64,000 bases of DNA from Verrucomicrobiaceae bacterium (lineage in GTDB: Bacteria > Verrucomicrobiota > Verrucomicrobiia > Verrucomicrobiales > Verrucomicrobiaceae). The notes beneath the pieces were generated by a model. The model worked only from the letters and a program-made list of their open reading frames with translations. It had not been told where the DNA came from and made no database searches. A program made the position numbers and the translations under genes. Position 1 is the stretch's first letter; the number at the start of each line of letters is the position of its first letter. The DNA lies in the NCBI GenBank assembly GCA_016795465.1, contig JAEUHK010000126.1, positions 62,001 through 126,000 of the forward strand, written 5' to 3'. Below are positions 7,635 through 16,344 of this stretch, one piece after another.

Positions 7635-10600
7635 TCACCTCGCAATGAGGCTGCGGTCCATGGCGCGGTATTTCTCCACCAGCACGTCCAGTTCGTCCTT
7701 CGCTCTCGGAGGAACAGGGTCGATGACGGGCTTCCCGATCCAAGGCGAATCGAGCACGGGAAGCTGTCTGCGCATGGTTTTCGGAACCACAAAACGTTCC
7801 TCGTCGTCTCGCAGATGCCAGGCGTCCTCCGGCTGGATGCTTCCACGCGGGCCGTGGGATGCCTCCTCCCAGTTTGGCAGGCTCGGCATCTTCGGGCTGA
7901 GTTTGAATTTGGGTTCCGGTCGAATCCCCTGCGGCAGCGAGAGCCTAGGCCACGCCGCCTGGACATGAATCTCCACGGTCTCTCCGTCTTTGGTCGTGAC
8001 AACGAGGTCGCTATCGCCCCGATGATAGCTGTGGGTAAAGGCGGCCGGTTTTTCCGGCCAGGCGGTCAGTTGGTTTGAAGTATGCCGCATGGCCTCCCGC
8101 AGCCACTCCAGCACGACGACACGCGGGGCGGCAAAGCCAGCTCGTGTGCCTTTCATCTCCCTCGGAAACTTCATGTCCCTCGTGATTGTCAGCAGCCGGG
8201 CTTCATCAGGCAGGTCAGGCAATGCCATGTTTTTTTGCGCGATGTCCCAAAGCAAGCGGCGCGACTTTTCCACCAAGGCGACCGGATCGGCCAATGAGAA
8301 GCCTTCTTGGCGCTTCTTGCGTTCTTTCTCTGCCTCCACAGCGGCGGGTGTCAGACCCTTCGCTGAGAAACGCACTCGCTGCCCGTCTGACATCGTCACT
8401 GGCACCGGGAAGGTCCACTCCAGGTGCCACGGCCTGCCAATCTCGGCCATCCGCTCTCGGAACGCCAGCGCCGCGATCATCCCGGAGGCGATGCCTTTCA
8501 CTTCAAGCTCGCCCGAGATGATGACAACACTGCTCACCTGAATTTGGGACTCCCCAATCGCCGCTGCCGCTTGATTGATGGCCTGGCGAATCTCGCTCGC
8601 CTGCTCCTTGAACGCGGATTGCCAACTGCGTGAATCCTCCACTGCCTTCACCTCCCCGCTGCCATCCGCGGGCAGGGCCAGCGACTCCTCGACGATACGT
8701 TTCACGACTGGACCGCACTTAGCACCGGCGCTCGCGACCTCTCCCGGCTCTCCTTCATGAATAACGGCGAAAGCCAGCTCGGGGTCATCGAAGGGTGCAA
8801 AGCCCATCATCACTTGGAGATCTTGATTCTTCGAGACTTTCCACTGCACGGTGCCGGTCGTGGCAGCGATGACGAATTTCTCGCTTCGGGCCTCTTTGCC
8901 CCGTCCGCCATCCACCACGCGTCGCATCGCCTGGCGCACCTGCTCCATGTGAACCTTCGAAAGACCGTCAGCGGCGAGATCAGCACGCCAGCGTGGTGCT
9001 TCGTCATGTCTCAGAAGAACCGGAGCAGGAACACGACCGCCATTCGCCAAGGTCGCGGCCAGCACCGCCGTTTGCAGCGGAGTCGCCAGCACCATGCCTT
9101 GACCGATGGACATGTTGGCAACGTCCCCTGCCGTCCAGACGCGGCCTGATGTTTCTGAGGATGCCTTTTTTGGGAAGTATCCTTCGCCCGCGTTTTCCAA
9201 AGGCAGGTCGTAAGGCTTTCCGAGCCCCAGGCTGTCCGCGAGCGATTCTAGCTGCGAATGCCCCGCTGCATTGCCAAGTTGATATCGGTAGCAGTTGCAG
9301 TTGTTTTCGATCGCTTGTCCGAGGTTCAGCCTGCCATGACCGCTGGTTTTCCAACAGTGGAAGGTGCGGCCGCCATACGTCACGGAGCCAGAGCATTCGA
9401 AAACGCTGTCACCCTTGCCTGCTCGGATGCCCGCGAGAGCCGTGAGTCCGGAGAACGAAGCTCCGGGCGGATATTCGGCTCGAAAAGCGCGGGCGATGAG
9501 CGGCATGTCCGCGTCTTTGATGATGGTCTCAAAGGTCTCGATAGAAATGCTCGGGGTGAACAGATTCAAATCAAAGCTCGGCAGTGAAACCATCGCCAAA
9601 ACCTCGCCCGTCCGCGGATCGAGCACCACGGCGGCCCCTCGTTTGATGCCTGCATCCTGCATGGCACGGTGTGCGATAGACTGGATGCGGGCATCGAGCG
9701 TGAGCTTCACATCGTCGCCGCGTGCGAGAAGATCGTTCTGGCTCTTTTCGATCTCACTGCGCCCCATCGGCGTGGGGTCATCAGGTCTTGTTTTGCCCGT
9801 GTAGCCGATCACATGCGCCGCGAGCGCCTTCAGCGGGTAGTGGCGGGATTTCTCCTTCGTCGTCTCCGCCAGCACCACGCCATGGCGGTCGAGGATACGG
9901 CCGCGGAGTTTGGGGCCTTCGATGGCGTGCAGCATCGCCATCGGCAGCATGAGCAGCATCGCCAAGGCCATCATGCCTGCCAGCCAGCGCAGCGTGAGAG
10001 CATCGCGGCAGCATTTCGCATCCAGGACCGCTCTCACACGCGACTCCACCGGCGCACAGCGGGTGATCGTCAAAGCGCATAAGGCCAGCCCCGGTGCCAC
10101 ACGGTTGTGGCGGCTCAGGTCGAGCAGCGCTTGCGCATAATCGCTCGCCCGCACGCCATGGCGCAGCACCGCGTCATCGCAGGCACGCTCTTGATCGGCC
10201 CGCATCTGCCGCAGCGTCAGCCAGGCGAGCGGATTGAACCAATGCAGCGCCTTCACCGTTTGCGCCAGCCACAGCGCCAGCGGATCACGCCGCCGCAAAT
10301 GCGCCAGCTCATGCAGCAGCACCCCGCGCCTCTTTTCCATGCTCCACGACTCAAAGCCGCATGGCAGCAGCAGGCACGGTTTTCTCACACCCCACACCAT
10401 CGGCACCGCCTCTTCGGCACCGACAAAAAGCCGCGGCACACGCTTCAATCCCAGCTCGCGAGCCACTGCGGTGATGTCCTCGCACGCTCCAGCCGTCAGC
10501 GTTTGCTGGAGCCTTCCCAGGCGCATCGCACTCCACCCAAGCCTCGCCAGCATCAACGCCGCCACGCCCAGCCAGAGCATCGGCAACCATTCAATGATCT

Positions 10601-10964
10601 CATTCCAGGTCCAAACAGGCTTCACAGGCTCCGGCGGAGGCATCGCGGCCGGCACGGGCATGGCTGGTGCCACCGGCTCGGCGGCTACGGAAGCCTCCAC
10701 CGGCATCTCCACGGCCTCGACGACCTCCTTCGGCTCCAAAACCATCCAATCCGGCGGTGGTGTGCTTTTCGGAATCACCCGCCATGCCGGCAGCGAAACC
10801 ATCGCCAAGGGCAAAACCGCCAGCGCCAGCATCGCCGTCATCCAGATGGCATAGCGCCGCGATGCTGCCAGCCGTCGCAACGCCAAGCCCGCCACCAAAG
10901 CCGCCAGCAGCACCGCCGAGCCCTTCAGTGCCGTGTGAGAAAGAAGATCGAGTTCCGCATTCAT
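7635..10964 (-). CDS. M56 (BlaR1/MecR1-type) peptidase fused to a degenerate penicillin-binding domain
   Basis: 1109 residues. Membrane helices lie near 12-33 and 38-60, one near 127-145 and one near 325-347. The M56 zinc peptidase has HELAH at 218-222 and the downstream ADQERACDDAVL. Residues ~353-760 look like a class B penicillin-binding (PBP2-type) domain, but all three catalytic motifs are changed. PPGSxxK is PPGASFS at 499-505, so the Ser is Ala502 and the Lys is Ser505. The SxN serine is Asn555. KTG is TTG at 702-704. Acylation by beta-lactam, or transpeptidation, is therefore not expected. Residues ~810-872 match the GspL C-terminal domain; the last ~230 are unrecognised. blaI lies 6 bases upstream, so the pair should form a BlaR/BlaI-type relay. 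The ligand is unknown. Confidence 0.88.
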   Translation of the reverse strand: MNAELDLLSHTALKGSAVLLAALVAGLALRRLAASRRYAIWMTAMLALAVLPLAMVSLPAWRVIPKSTPPPDWMVLEPKEVVEAVEMPVEASVAAEPVAPAMPVPAAMPPPEPVKPVWTWNEIIEWLPMLWLGVAALMLARLGWSAMRLGRLQQTLTAGACEDITAVARELGLKRVPRLFVGAEEAVPMVWGVRKPCLLLPCGFESWSMEKRRGVLLHELAHLRRRDPLALWLAQTVKALHWFNPLAWLTLRQMRADQERACDDAVLRHGVRASDYAQALLDLSRHNRVAPGLALCALTITRCAPVESRVRAVLDAKCCRDALTLRWLAGMMALAMLLMLPMAMLHAIEGPKLRGRILDRHGVVLAETTKEKSRHYPLKALAAHVIGYTGKTRPDDPTPMGRSEIEKSQNDLLARGDDVKLTLDARIQSIAHRAMQDAGIKRGAAVVLDPRTGEVLAMVSLPSFDLNLFTPSISIETFETIIKDADMPLIARAFRAEYPPGASFSGLTALAGIRAGKGDSVFECSGSVTYGGRTFHCWKTSGHGRLNLGQAIENNCNCYRYQLGNAAGHSQLESLADSLGLGKPYDLPLENAGEGYFPKKASSETSGRVWTAGDVANMSIGQGMVLATPLQTAVLAATLANGGRVPAPVLLRHDEAPRWRADLAADGLSKVHMEQVRQAMRRVVDGGRGKEARSEKFVIAATTGTVQWKVSKNQDLQVMMGFAPFDDPELAFAVIHEGEPGEVASAGAKCGPVVKRIVEESLALPADGSGEVKAVEDSRSWQSAFKEQASEIRQAINQAAAAIGESQIQVSSVVIISGELEVKGIASGMIAALAFRERMAEIGRPWHLEWTFPVPVTMSDGQRVRFSAKGLTPAAVEAEKERKKRQEGFSLADPVALVEKSRRLLWDIAQKNMALPDLPDEARLLTITRDMKFPREMKGTRAGFAAPRVVVLEWLREAMRHTSNQLTAWPEKPAAFTHSYHRGDSDLVVTTKDGETVEIHVQAAWPRLSLPQGIRPEPKFKLSPKMPSLPNWEEASHGPRGSIQPEDAWHLRDDEERFVVPKTMRRQLPVLDSPWIGKPVIDPVPPRAKDELDVLVEKYRAMDRSLIAR

Positions 10965-10970
10965 GGTGTG

Positions 10971-11357
10971 TCAGCGCCCTTGTTTTTTCGCTTCGTCGAT
11001 CAGCTGCTGGATGCGGCGTGCTTGCTCATCAGTCAATGCCGCATCCTTCCGCGTGAGATGCGCCGCCAGCGCCTCATCCACCGCGCCGCCGAAGAAGGTG
11101 TTCAGCACATGCCGCAGCGCACTCAGCCCGGCGCGGCTTTTGCACTGGCAGGGGGCATAGACCACTTCGCGCCCTTCTTTGCCACGCCGTTTCACATGGC
11201 CTTTCTCCTCCAAGATGTGCATCAGGCGGCGCACGGCCATGTCCGTGGGTGGATCAGGGATCTTCGAGCGCACCACCGAAATCGTGGCGCTCTCCTCCGC
11301 ATGCAGCACGTCGAGGATCTGTCTCTCGCGACGGGAAAGGTGGGTTGACTCGCTCAT
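10971..11357 (-). CDS. blaI: BlaI/MecI/CopY-type repressor
   Basis: 128 residues with the penicillinase-repressor winged helix at the N-terminus (LSRRERQILDVLHAEE, then AVRRLMHILEEKGHVKRRGKEGREVVYAP) and a dimerising C-terminal helix bundle. Family members bind operator DNA as dimers and are inactivated by proteolysis after a membrane M56 sensor is triggered. The M56 sensor gene follows 6 bases downstream, the classical pairing. A dyad (11360-11375) just before the start codon could serve for autorepression. Target genes beyond its own operon cannot be told from this window. Confidence 0.92.
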   Translation of the reverse strand: MSESTHLSRRERQILDVLHAEESATISVVRSKIPDPPTDMAVRRLMHILEEKGHVKRRGKEGREVVYAPCQCKSRAGLSALRHVLNTFFGGAVDEALAAHLTRKDAALTDEQARRIQQLIDEAKKQGR

Positions 11358-11359
11358 AG

Positions 11360-11395
11360 CGTTATATTTTTAACGAATCGAAAACTGCATGACAA
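11360..11395 (-). promoter_or_regulatory. Candidate blaI promoter with overlapping dyad
   Basis: On the minus strand TTGTCA (11395-11390) is followed after 17 bases by TAAAAA (11372-11367). A transcript from here would begin almost at the blaI ATG. A dyad, CGTTA-N6-TAACG (11360-11375), covers the -10 and probable start, where a repressor would act. TTTTTAACG recurs at 11410-11418. The usual TACA-TGTA BlaI operator is not seen. Confidence 0.4.
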
Positions 11396-11457
11396 GCTCA
11401 AACATGAATTTTTTAACGTTTCATGCTCAACAGAGGCTTCATCGACCCGACCAAGCC

Positions 11458-13617
11458 TCAGTTCACGTAAACAAATTCATTCAAGCTCATCACCACCTGG
11501 CAGTAATCCGCCAGCGAGGCACCGCTTTGGAGGAAATCGAGCCCCGTGGCCAACTCGTCGGATTTGGGCTCGCGATGGAAGCAAAGCCGATACGTCATCG
11601 CGATCTGCTTCGCGGCATCACCGGCACCTGTAACGCGTTTCGCGAGTCCTTCGGCCCATTGGCGGGCCTGCGGGCTGTTCATCAAGATCAGCGCCTGAGG
11701 TGCCACGGTCGTCGTGGGGCGTGCGCCCTGGCTCACAAGCGGCTCAGGCTGGTCAAAGGCCACCATGCTGCCGATGAGCTGGCTGCGCTTGATGTTGAAG
11801 TAGATGCTGCGTCGTTTGCTGTTCTCATCGCGAGTTCCGGGGCCGTGCATCGTCGGGTCGAGCACACCGCTGACGGCCAGCATCGAGTCACGGATCGCCT
11901 CGCCTTCGAGGCGATAGGGCACGAAACGCATGAAAAGCCCGTTCGCCGGATCAGCGGCCTCCTTTTTCGCATCGCGGGCACTGCTCTGCTGCCACGCACG
12001 ACTGCTGAGGATGAGCTTGTGCATCGGCTTCAGCTTCCAGCCGTTCTCGATGAGCTTCGAAGCCAGCCAATCGAGCAACTCGGGCTGCGTGCACGGCGTG
12101 CCTGTCTTGCCGAAGTCATTCGGCGTGGGCACCAAACCGGTGCCGAAATGATGCTGCCACAGCCGGTTCACGATCACGCGAGCCAGCAACGCCCCCGCGC
12201 CGCCATCGACATCCGTGATCCAGTTTGAGAGCGAGCGACGTTTGCCGGTCGATTTCGCGCCCGCAGGCGGCTGCCATTGCCAGCGTTTCGCATCACCGGG
12301 CTTGCTCAGCACTTGCAGGAAGCCCTGCGTGGCCTCGCCGTCCTTCATGAGCGGATTGCCGCGCTTCAGCACATACGTTTTGTCAAAGAACGGACCGCCC
12401 TGCGTGTGCATCACGATGGGATCGTAGCCTTCGGCGCAGATCATCATGCGCGTCGCGCCCTTCACCTCCGGCGTGTTCTTTTTCGCATTCATCGTCGTCA
12501 CCGCGGAGGTCACTTTGCCGTCCGGATGCACGTCCACGTTCATGCGCGTCGTCGTCGTGAAGGTGCTCAGCATCGCGTAGTAGTCGCGGGTGGGTAGCGG
12601 ATCGAATTTGTGATCGTGGCAGCGTGCGCAGCTCAGCGTGAGACCAAGCATCGCACTCGCCGTCGTGCCCAGCATGTCGTCCATCGCATCGTAGCGGGAG
12701 CTCTCGACCTCGTTCGCCGTGATCTGCGAAGGAAACACGCCCGCGCCGAGAAAACCTGTCGCCGCGAGCGCCAGCGCATTTTGCGGCTCATATTCATCCC
12801 CCGCGAGCTGCCACTTCACGAACTGGTCATACGGCATGTCCGAGTTCAGCGCCTTGATCACAAAATCACGGTAATGAAACGCAAACGGCCGGTCATAGTC
12901 CTGCTCAAAACCCGTGCTCTCCGCATACCGCGCCACATCCAGCCAGTGGCGTGCCCAACGCTCGCCATACGCCGGGCTGCTCAGCAGCCCGTCAATTAGG
13001 TCACTCAAGTCAGCCTTGTCAGCATCATCCGGCGGCAGCCCCGTGAGATCCAAATACAGCCGCCGCACCAGCACCGCCTTCTCCGCCGGCGGCGCGAAGC
13101 TCATTCCCTTCGCGTTCTTCAAAAGCAGCTCATCGATGCTTTTCGCCTGCACCTTCTTCAGCGGCTGAAACGCCCACCACTGCCGATCCTCGTCCGTGAC
13201 CACGCTGCTGTCTTTTTTCGGCTTCTTCCCGGCCACCAGCGGCGCGGAGTAAGGCGCGCCATCATCAATCCAGGCCGCGATCTTCGAAATAACCACCTCC
13301 GGCAGCTTCGGGCTGCTGTCCGGCATCATCGGCTCTTTTTCATGTCGGATCAGCGCCATCAAAAGACTGCCCTTCGCATCAAACGGCACCACCACCGAGC
13401 CATGCGAGCCACCGCGCAGCAAATCCTCGCGAGTCGCCAGGTCGAAGTCGCTCTTCACCTTTTCGCCGCCGTGGCATTTGAGGCAGTTTTGCTTCAAAAT
13501 CGCCGACACCTCGCTTTCGAAGAGCTTCAGGCCGCGCTCCATGCGCTTCGCATGATCGGGCGGCAGGTTCGCGGCCAGCGCGGCGCTGGCGGTGAGGATG
13601 AAAAAGAGGACTCGCAT
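11458..13617 (-). CDS. PSD1-type c-haem domain protein (PSCyt1-DUF1549-DUF1553)
   Basis: 719 residues from the ATG at 13617, which begins a signal peptide (MRVLFFILTASAALAA). A planctomycete-type cytochrome c module carries the haem motif CLKCH (about residues 45-50). DUF1549 follows with a second CxxCH in CARCHDHKFDP, then DUF1553 with NRLWQHHFG and a typical C-terminus. The protein is shorter than many family members. The molecular role is not established; such genes are very abundant in Planctomycetes and Verrucomicrobiota and often sit with sulfatase or DUF1501 genes. No DUF1501 partner is adjacent here; instead an AraC regulator is divergent 55 bases away. Confidence 0.88.
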   Translation of the reverse strand: MRVLFFILTASAALAANLPPDHAKRMERGLKLFESEVSAILKQNCLKCHGGEKVKSDFDLATREDLLRGGSHGSVVVPFDAKGSLLMALIRHEKEPMMPDSSPKLPEVVISKIAAWIDDGAPYSAPLVAGKKPKKDSSVVTDEDRQWWAFQPLKKVQAKSIDELLLKNAKGMSFAPPAEKAVLVRRLYLDLTGLPPDDADKADLSDLIDGLLSSPAYGERWARHWLDVARYAESTGFEQDYDRPFAFHYRDFVIKALNSDMPYDQFVKWQLAGDEYEPQNALALAATGFLGAGVFPSQITANEVESSRYDAMDDMLGTTASAMLGLTLSCARCHDHKFDPLPTRDYYAMLSTFTTTTRMNVDVHPDGKVTSAVTTMNAKKNTPEVKGATRMMICAEGYDPIVMHTQGGPFFDKTYVLKRGNPLMKDGEATQGFLQVLSKPGDAKRWQWQPPAGAKSTGKRRSLSNWITDVDGGAGALLARVIVNRLWQHHFGTGLVPTPNDFGKTGTPCTQPELLDWLASKLIENGWKLKPMHKLILSSRAWQQSSARDAKKEAADPANGLFMRFVPYRLEGEAIRDSMLAVSGVLDPTMHGPGTRDENSKRRSIYFNIKRSQLIGSMVAFDQPEPLVSQGARPTTTVAPQALILMNSPQARQWAEGLAKRVTGAGDAAKQIAMTYRLCFHREPKSDELATGLDFLQSGASLADYCQVVMSLNEFVYVN

Positions 13618-13672
13618 CACCGAAACCAACGCTGGACGAACATGCCCTTTTCTGCCGTAGTTGTGTCCGATC

Positions 13673-14506
13673 ATGGCCGCCCGGCGCAAATACCTCAACT
13701 ACACCACGCCCTGGGGCGTGGACCTCGCGCGTGTCGCCACGGCAGGCTGGACGCCGTTTTTGATCCACGAAAGCGGCTACCAGCCCGCGCTGGAGAATTG
13801 GAACCATCAAGGCGTCGATTCGCCCTTCTGGCGCTTCTACTACAATCCCAAGCCCGGCTGCCATCTCGTCTTCCAAGGCCGCCAAATCCCGCTGGAGCCC
13901 AAAAACGCCGTTTTGATCCCCGCGGACACCGTTTTCGACTGCGTCGGCCCGGTGCGTGCCTGCCACTACTGGCTGCACTTCACCACGAATCGTCCCGGTG
14001 TGTCCTTTTCTGCCGAGCCCATGCTTTTTCCAGTCGATGACACGATGCGCGGCCTGCTCACGCAACTCATCGACACCCACCAAAGCCCCACCGACGGCCA
14101 TCGCCTGCTCCACCTCGCTTCCGCGCTGCTGCACGTCGTCTTCGCGAAGCTCGACTCGCCTGCGCAAACGCTCCCCGAGCGCCTTTCCGAGGTCCTTGCC
14201 CTCATCGCTCGCTCGCCGCACACGAAACTCACGAACCACTTCCTCGCCGAACGCGCCGGCATGAGCGTCGAGCGTTTCATCCGCAGCTTCCGCGAACACA
14301 CCGGCCAAACACCCGCCGCCTACGTCCTCGCTACACGCCTCCGCCTCGCCGGCGAAGCTCTCGCTCTCACCGACAAAACCATCGATCAAATCGCCGTCGA
14401 AACCGGCTTCCCCAACCGCCACTACCTCAGCCGCATGTTCGCGCGACAAGTCGGCTGCGGTCCCGCCGAGTATCGAGCCCGACAGCGAGAACGAAAGGGC
14501 CGCTGA
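13673..14506 (+). CDS. AraC family transcriptional regulator
   Basis: 277 residues from the ATG at 13673 (an in-frame TTG lies 12 bases upstream). The N-terminal half resembles the cupin-like ligand-binding domain of AraC regulators (VFQGRQIPLEPKNAVLIPADTVF). The C-terminal ~95 residues contain the two helix-turn-helix motifs (LAERAGMSVERFIRSFREHTG and IDQIAVETGFPNRHYLSRMF). The gene is divergent from the PSD1 gene across 55 bases, so it may regulate that gene. Its TGA stop joins the kdpE stop on the other strand in a shared TGATCA. The inducer is unknown, probably a sugar or glycan product. Confidence 0.9.
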   Translation: MAARRKYLNYTTPWGVDLARVATAGWTPFLIHESGYQPALENWNHQGVDSPFWRFYYNPKPGCHLVFQGRQIPLEPKNAVLIPADTVFDCVGPVRACHYWLHFTTNRPGVSFSAEPMLFPVDDTMRGLLTQLIDTHQSPTDGHRLLHLASALLHVVFAKLDSPAQTLPERLSEVLALIARSPHTKLTNHFLAERAGMSVERFIRSFREHTGQTPAAYVLATRLRLAGEALALTDKTIDQIAVETGFPNRHYLSRMFARQVGCGPAEYRARQRERKGR

Positions 14507-15169
14507 TCAAGCTTCCAGCCGGTAACCGATGCCCGGCTCGTTCACGATGCGGATGCCGCGATCACCGAGTTTTTTGCGGAGGTGATTGATGTGGACTCGC
14601 AGGCCTTCGCTGGGGTCGCTGGACTGGCCGGGCCAGACTTGCTTCACGATCTGGTTTTGCGTCACGATTCGGCCCGCGTGCTCGGTGAGCACTTTGAGCA
14701 GCGCAAACTCGGTTGGAGTGAGTTTGAGGGCTTCATCGGCGATTTGGGCCTCGTGATGCAGCAGATCGACCTTGAGCGGTCCGGCGATGATTTCAGGCGT
14801 GTGACGAGGTCCGCGTCGGCGCTGGATGACATCGAGTCGCGCGAGCAGTTCCGCGCTGCCAAAAGGCTTCGTCACATAGTCATCGGCACCGATTTCAAGC
14901 GCCTGGACCTTCGTGGCCTCTTGGTCGCGCACACTCAAAATGAGCACCGGCACATCGCTCCACTCGCGTAGACGCTTCAGCACCTCCAGGCCACCCAGAC
15001 CGGGCAGCCCAAGATCGAGCAAAACGACATCGGGGCGATGAAACGCAGCCTCTTGAAGCCCGAGCTGGCCTTCCTCGGCCTCGCAGACCTCGTAGTCGCG
15101 GGACTCCAGCAGCATGCGCAGCAGGCGGCGCATCTGCTGCTCGTCGTCGATGATGAGGGCTTTGCTCAT
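14507..15169 (-). CDS. kdpE: KdpE-like response regulator, second copy
   Basis: 220 residues, OmpR/PhoB class. The receiver domain has the acidic pair (IIDDE), the phospho-acceptor Asp in VLLDLGLPG and the Lys in VTKPF. The winged-helix effector begins near residue 130. It resembles the other KdpE in this window along its whole length, including LREWSxVPVLILSVR and NEPGIGYRL. Its start overlaps the stop of the short KdpD-like kinase by 4 bases, so the two form a pair. A KdpE-type site precedes the pair, so it is probably under control of one or both KdpE proteins. Confidence 0.88.
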   Translation of the reverse strand: MSKALIIDDEQQMRRLLRMLLESRDYEVCEAEEGQLGLQEAAFHRPDVVLLDLGLPGLGGLEVLKRLREWSDVPVLILSVRDQEATKVQALEIGADDYVTKPFGSAELLARLDVIQRRRGPRHTPEIIAGPLKVDLLHHEAQIADEALKLTPTEFALLKVLTEHAGRIVTQNQIVKQVWPGQSSDPSEGLRVHINHLRKKLGDRGIRIVNEPGIGYRLEA

Positions 15170-16269
15170 GGCTGGCGTGTTTTGACCGGCAGGCTGAAAC
15201 GAAACTCCGCGCCGCCTTCCGGATGATTGCGCACAGAGATGTCACCCTTCATCGCCCGCATCAAGCCACGTGAGATGGCCAGACCAAGTCCCGTGCCCCC
15301 CGCTGGCGCTCCGGGAGCGCGGGCAAACTTCTCAAACACCCGCTCCTCCATCTCCGGCGGCAGACCGGGCCCGTGATCGCGCACGCGGATCTCCAAAGCG
15401 CTCTCCGGCGTCAATGTCGCATGGATTTCGATCTCACTCCCCGCCGGCACATGCTGCGTGGCATTGTGCAGCACGTTGGCGAGTGCTTGGGACAGCAGTC
15501 GGTTGTCGAGCTTCAGCAGAGGCAGGTTATCCGCGCCGAGGATGCGCAGCGGATGCGGCAGAAGCTCACGCTGAAGTGGCGAGGTGGCCGAGTGGATCAC
15601 ATCGAGGAACTCGCACCAGTCTGGAGCAGGCTTAACCGCATCCGATTCGACGCGGGTGATCTCCAAAAAGTTCTCCACGATGCGCTGGAGGCGTCGCGTG
15701 GCCGTTTCGATCTCCGCCGCAAAGGGATTCGCCGTGCCGAGGCCGTCAATCGCGGTGCGGATGATGGCGATGGGCGTTTTCAGCTCGTGCGACACGCTGT
15801 CGAGCAGCGTGCGGTGCAGCCGCTCCGCCTCCGCCGCGAGTTCGGCGCGATGTTTGGCCGCCTGGAGCTGCTCCTGCTCGCGATGATGCCTCTCCGCCGC
15901 CGCCTCACGCTCGCGGAGTTGCGTGATCAGATGCCCCATGCTCAGCGCGACCACGAAGAAAATGCCAAACATGACCACGTCCTCCGGCTTCTCGATGTGC
16001 AGCGTAAAACGCGGCGGGATGAAGATGAAATTCCACACTAGCGCGCTCACCACGCCCATCGCCAGCACGGGGCCGCGATTCCACCGCGTGCCCGCGAGCA
16101 CGATGGCTAGCAAAAACACCAGCGCCGAAAACGTGGAGCCTGTGTAAGGCAGCAGCACCCAGCACACCGAGGCCAGCACGAAAAGAATCGTCAGCCCCCA
16201 GCTAAACTGCCCGACGACGTGCACGGGCACGGGGGTGCGAGGCGGTGGAGGTTTGGGTGAGTCATTCAT
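15166..16269 (-). CDS. Short KdpD-like sensor kinase lacking the N-terminal KdpD and USP domains
   Basis: 367 residues from the ATG at 16269. It holds the four-helix DUF4118 membrane module of KdpD (FSWGLTILFVLASVCWVLLPYTG and onward), a coiled-coil linker, a HisKA domain with the phospho-acceptor His in SHELKTPIAIIRTAI, and an HATPase with DHGPGLPPE and GTGLGLAIS. The Walker-A KdpD domain, the USP domain and the GAF-like region present in full-length KdpD are absent. It is most simply a paralogue of the second half of KdpD. It is followed by its own KdpE and preceded by its own KdpE-type box. The signal sensed is not shown by the sequence. Confidence 0.88.
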   Translation of the reverse strand: MNDSPKPPPPRTPVPVHVVGQFSWGLTILFVLASVCWVLLPYTGSTFSALVFLLAIVLAGTRWNRGPVLAMGVVSALVWNFIFIPPRFTLHIEKPEDVVMFGIFFVVALSMGHLITQLREREAAAERHHREQEQLQAAKHRAELAAEAERLHRTLLDSVSHELKTPIAIIRTAIDGLGTANPFAAEIETATRRLQRIVENFLEITRVESDAVKPAPDWCEFLDVIHSATSPLQRELLPHPLRILGADNLPLLKLDNRLLSQALANVLHNATQHVPAGSEIEIHATLTPESALEIRVRDHGPGLPPEMEERVFEKFARAPGAPAGGTGLGLAISRGLMRAMKGDISVRNHPEGGAEFRFSLPVKTRQP

Positions 16270-16301
16270 GAAGGCATCCTGCGCGTGAAATGGACTCACG
16301 C

Positions 16302-16340
16302 CAGTAAACAGGAGGCGCGGCGGCGTTAAGAAGGTGTGAA
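16302..16340 (-). promoter_or_regulatory. KdpE-type box and promoter before the short kinase/kdpE pair
   Basis: Minus-strand box TTCACACCTTCTTAACGC (16340-16323) contains two 7-base half-sites at an 11-base step. TTAACG inside it is followed after 16 bases by TTACTG (16307-16302). The kinase ATG at 16269 is 53 bases from the box. The same arrangement is found at two other sites in this region. Binding by KdpE is inferred. Confidence 0.7.
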
Positions 16341-16344
16341 TGAC

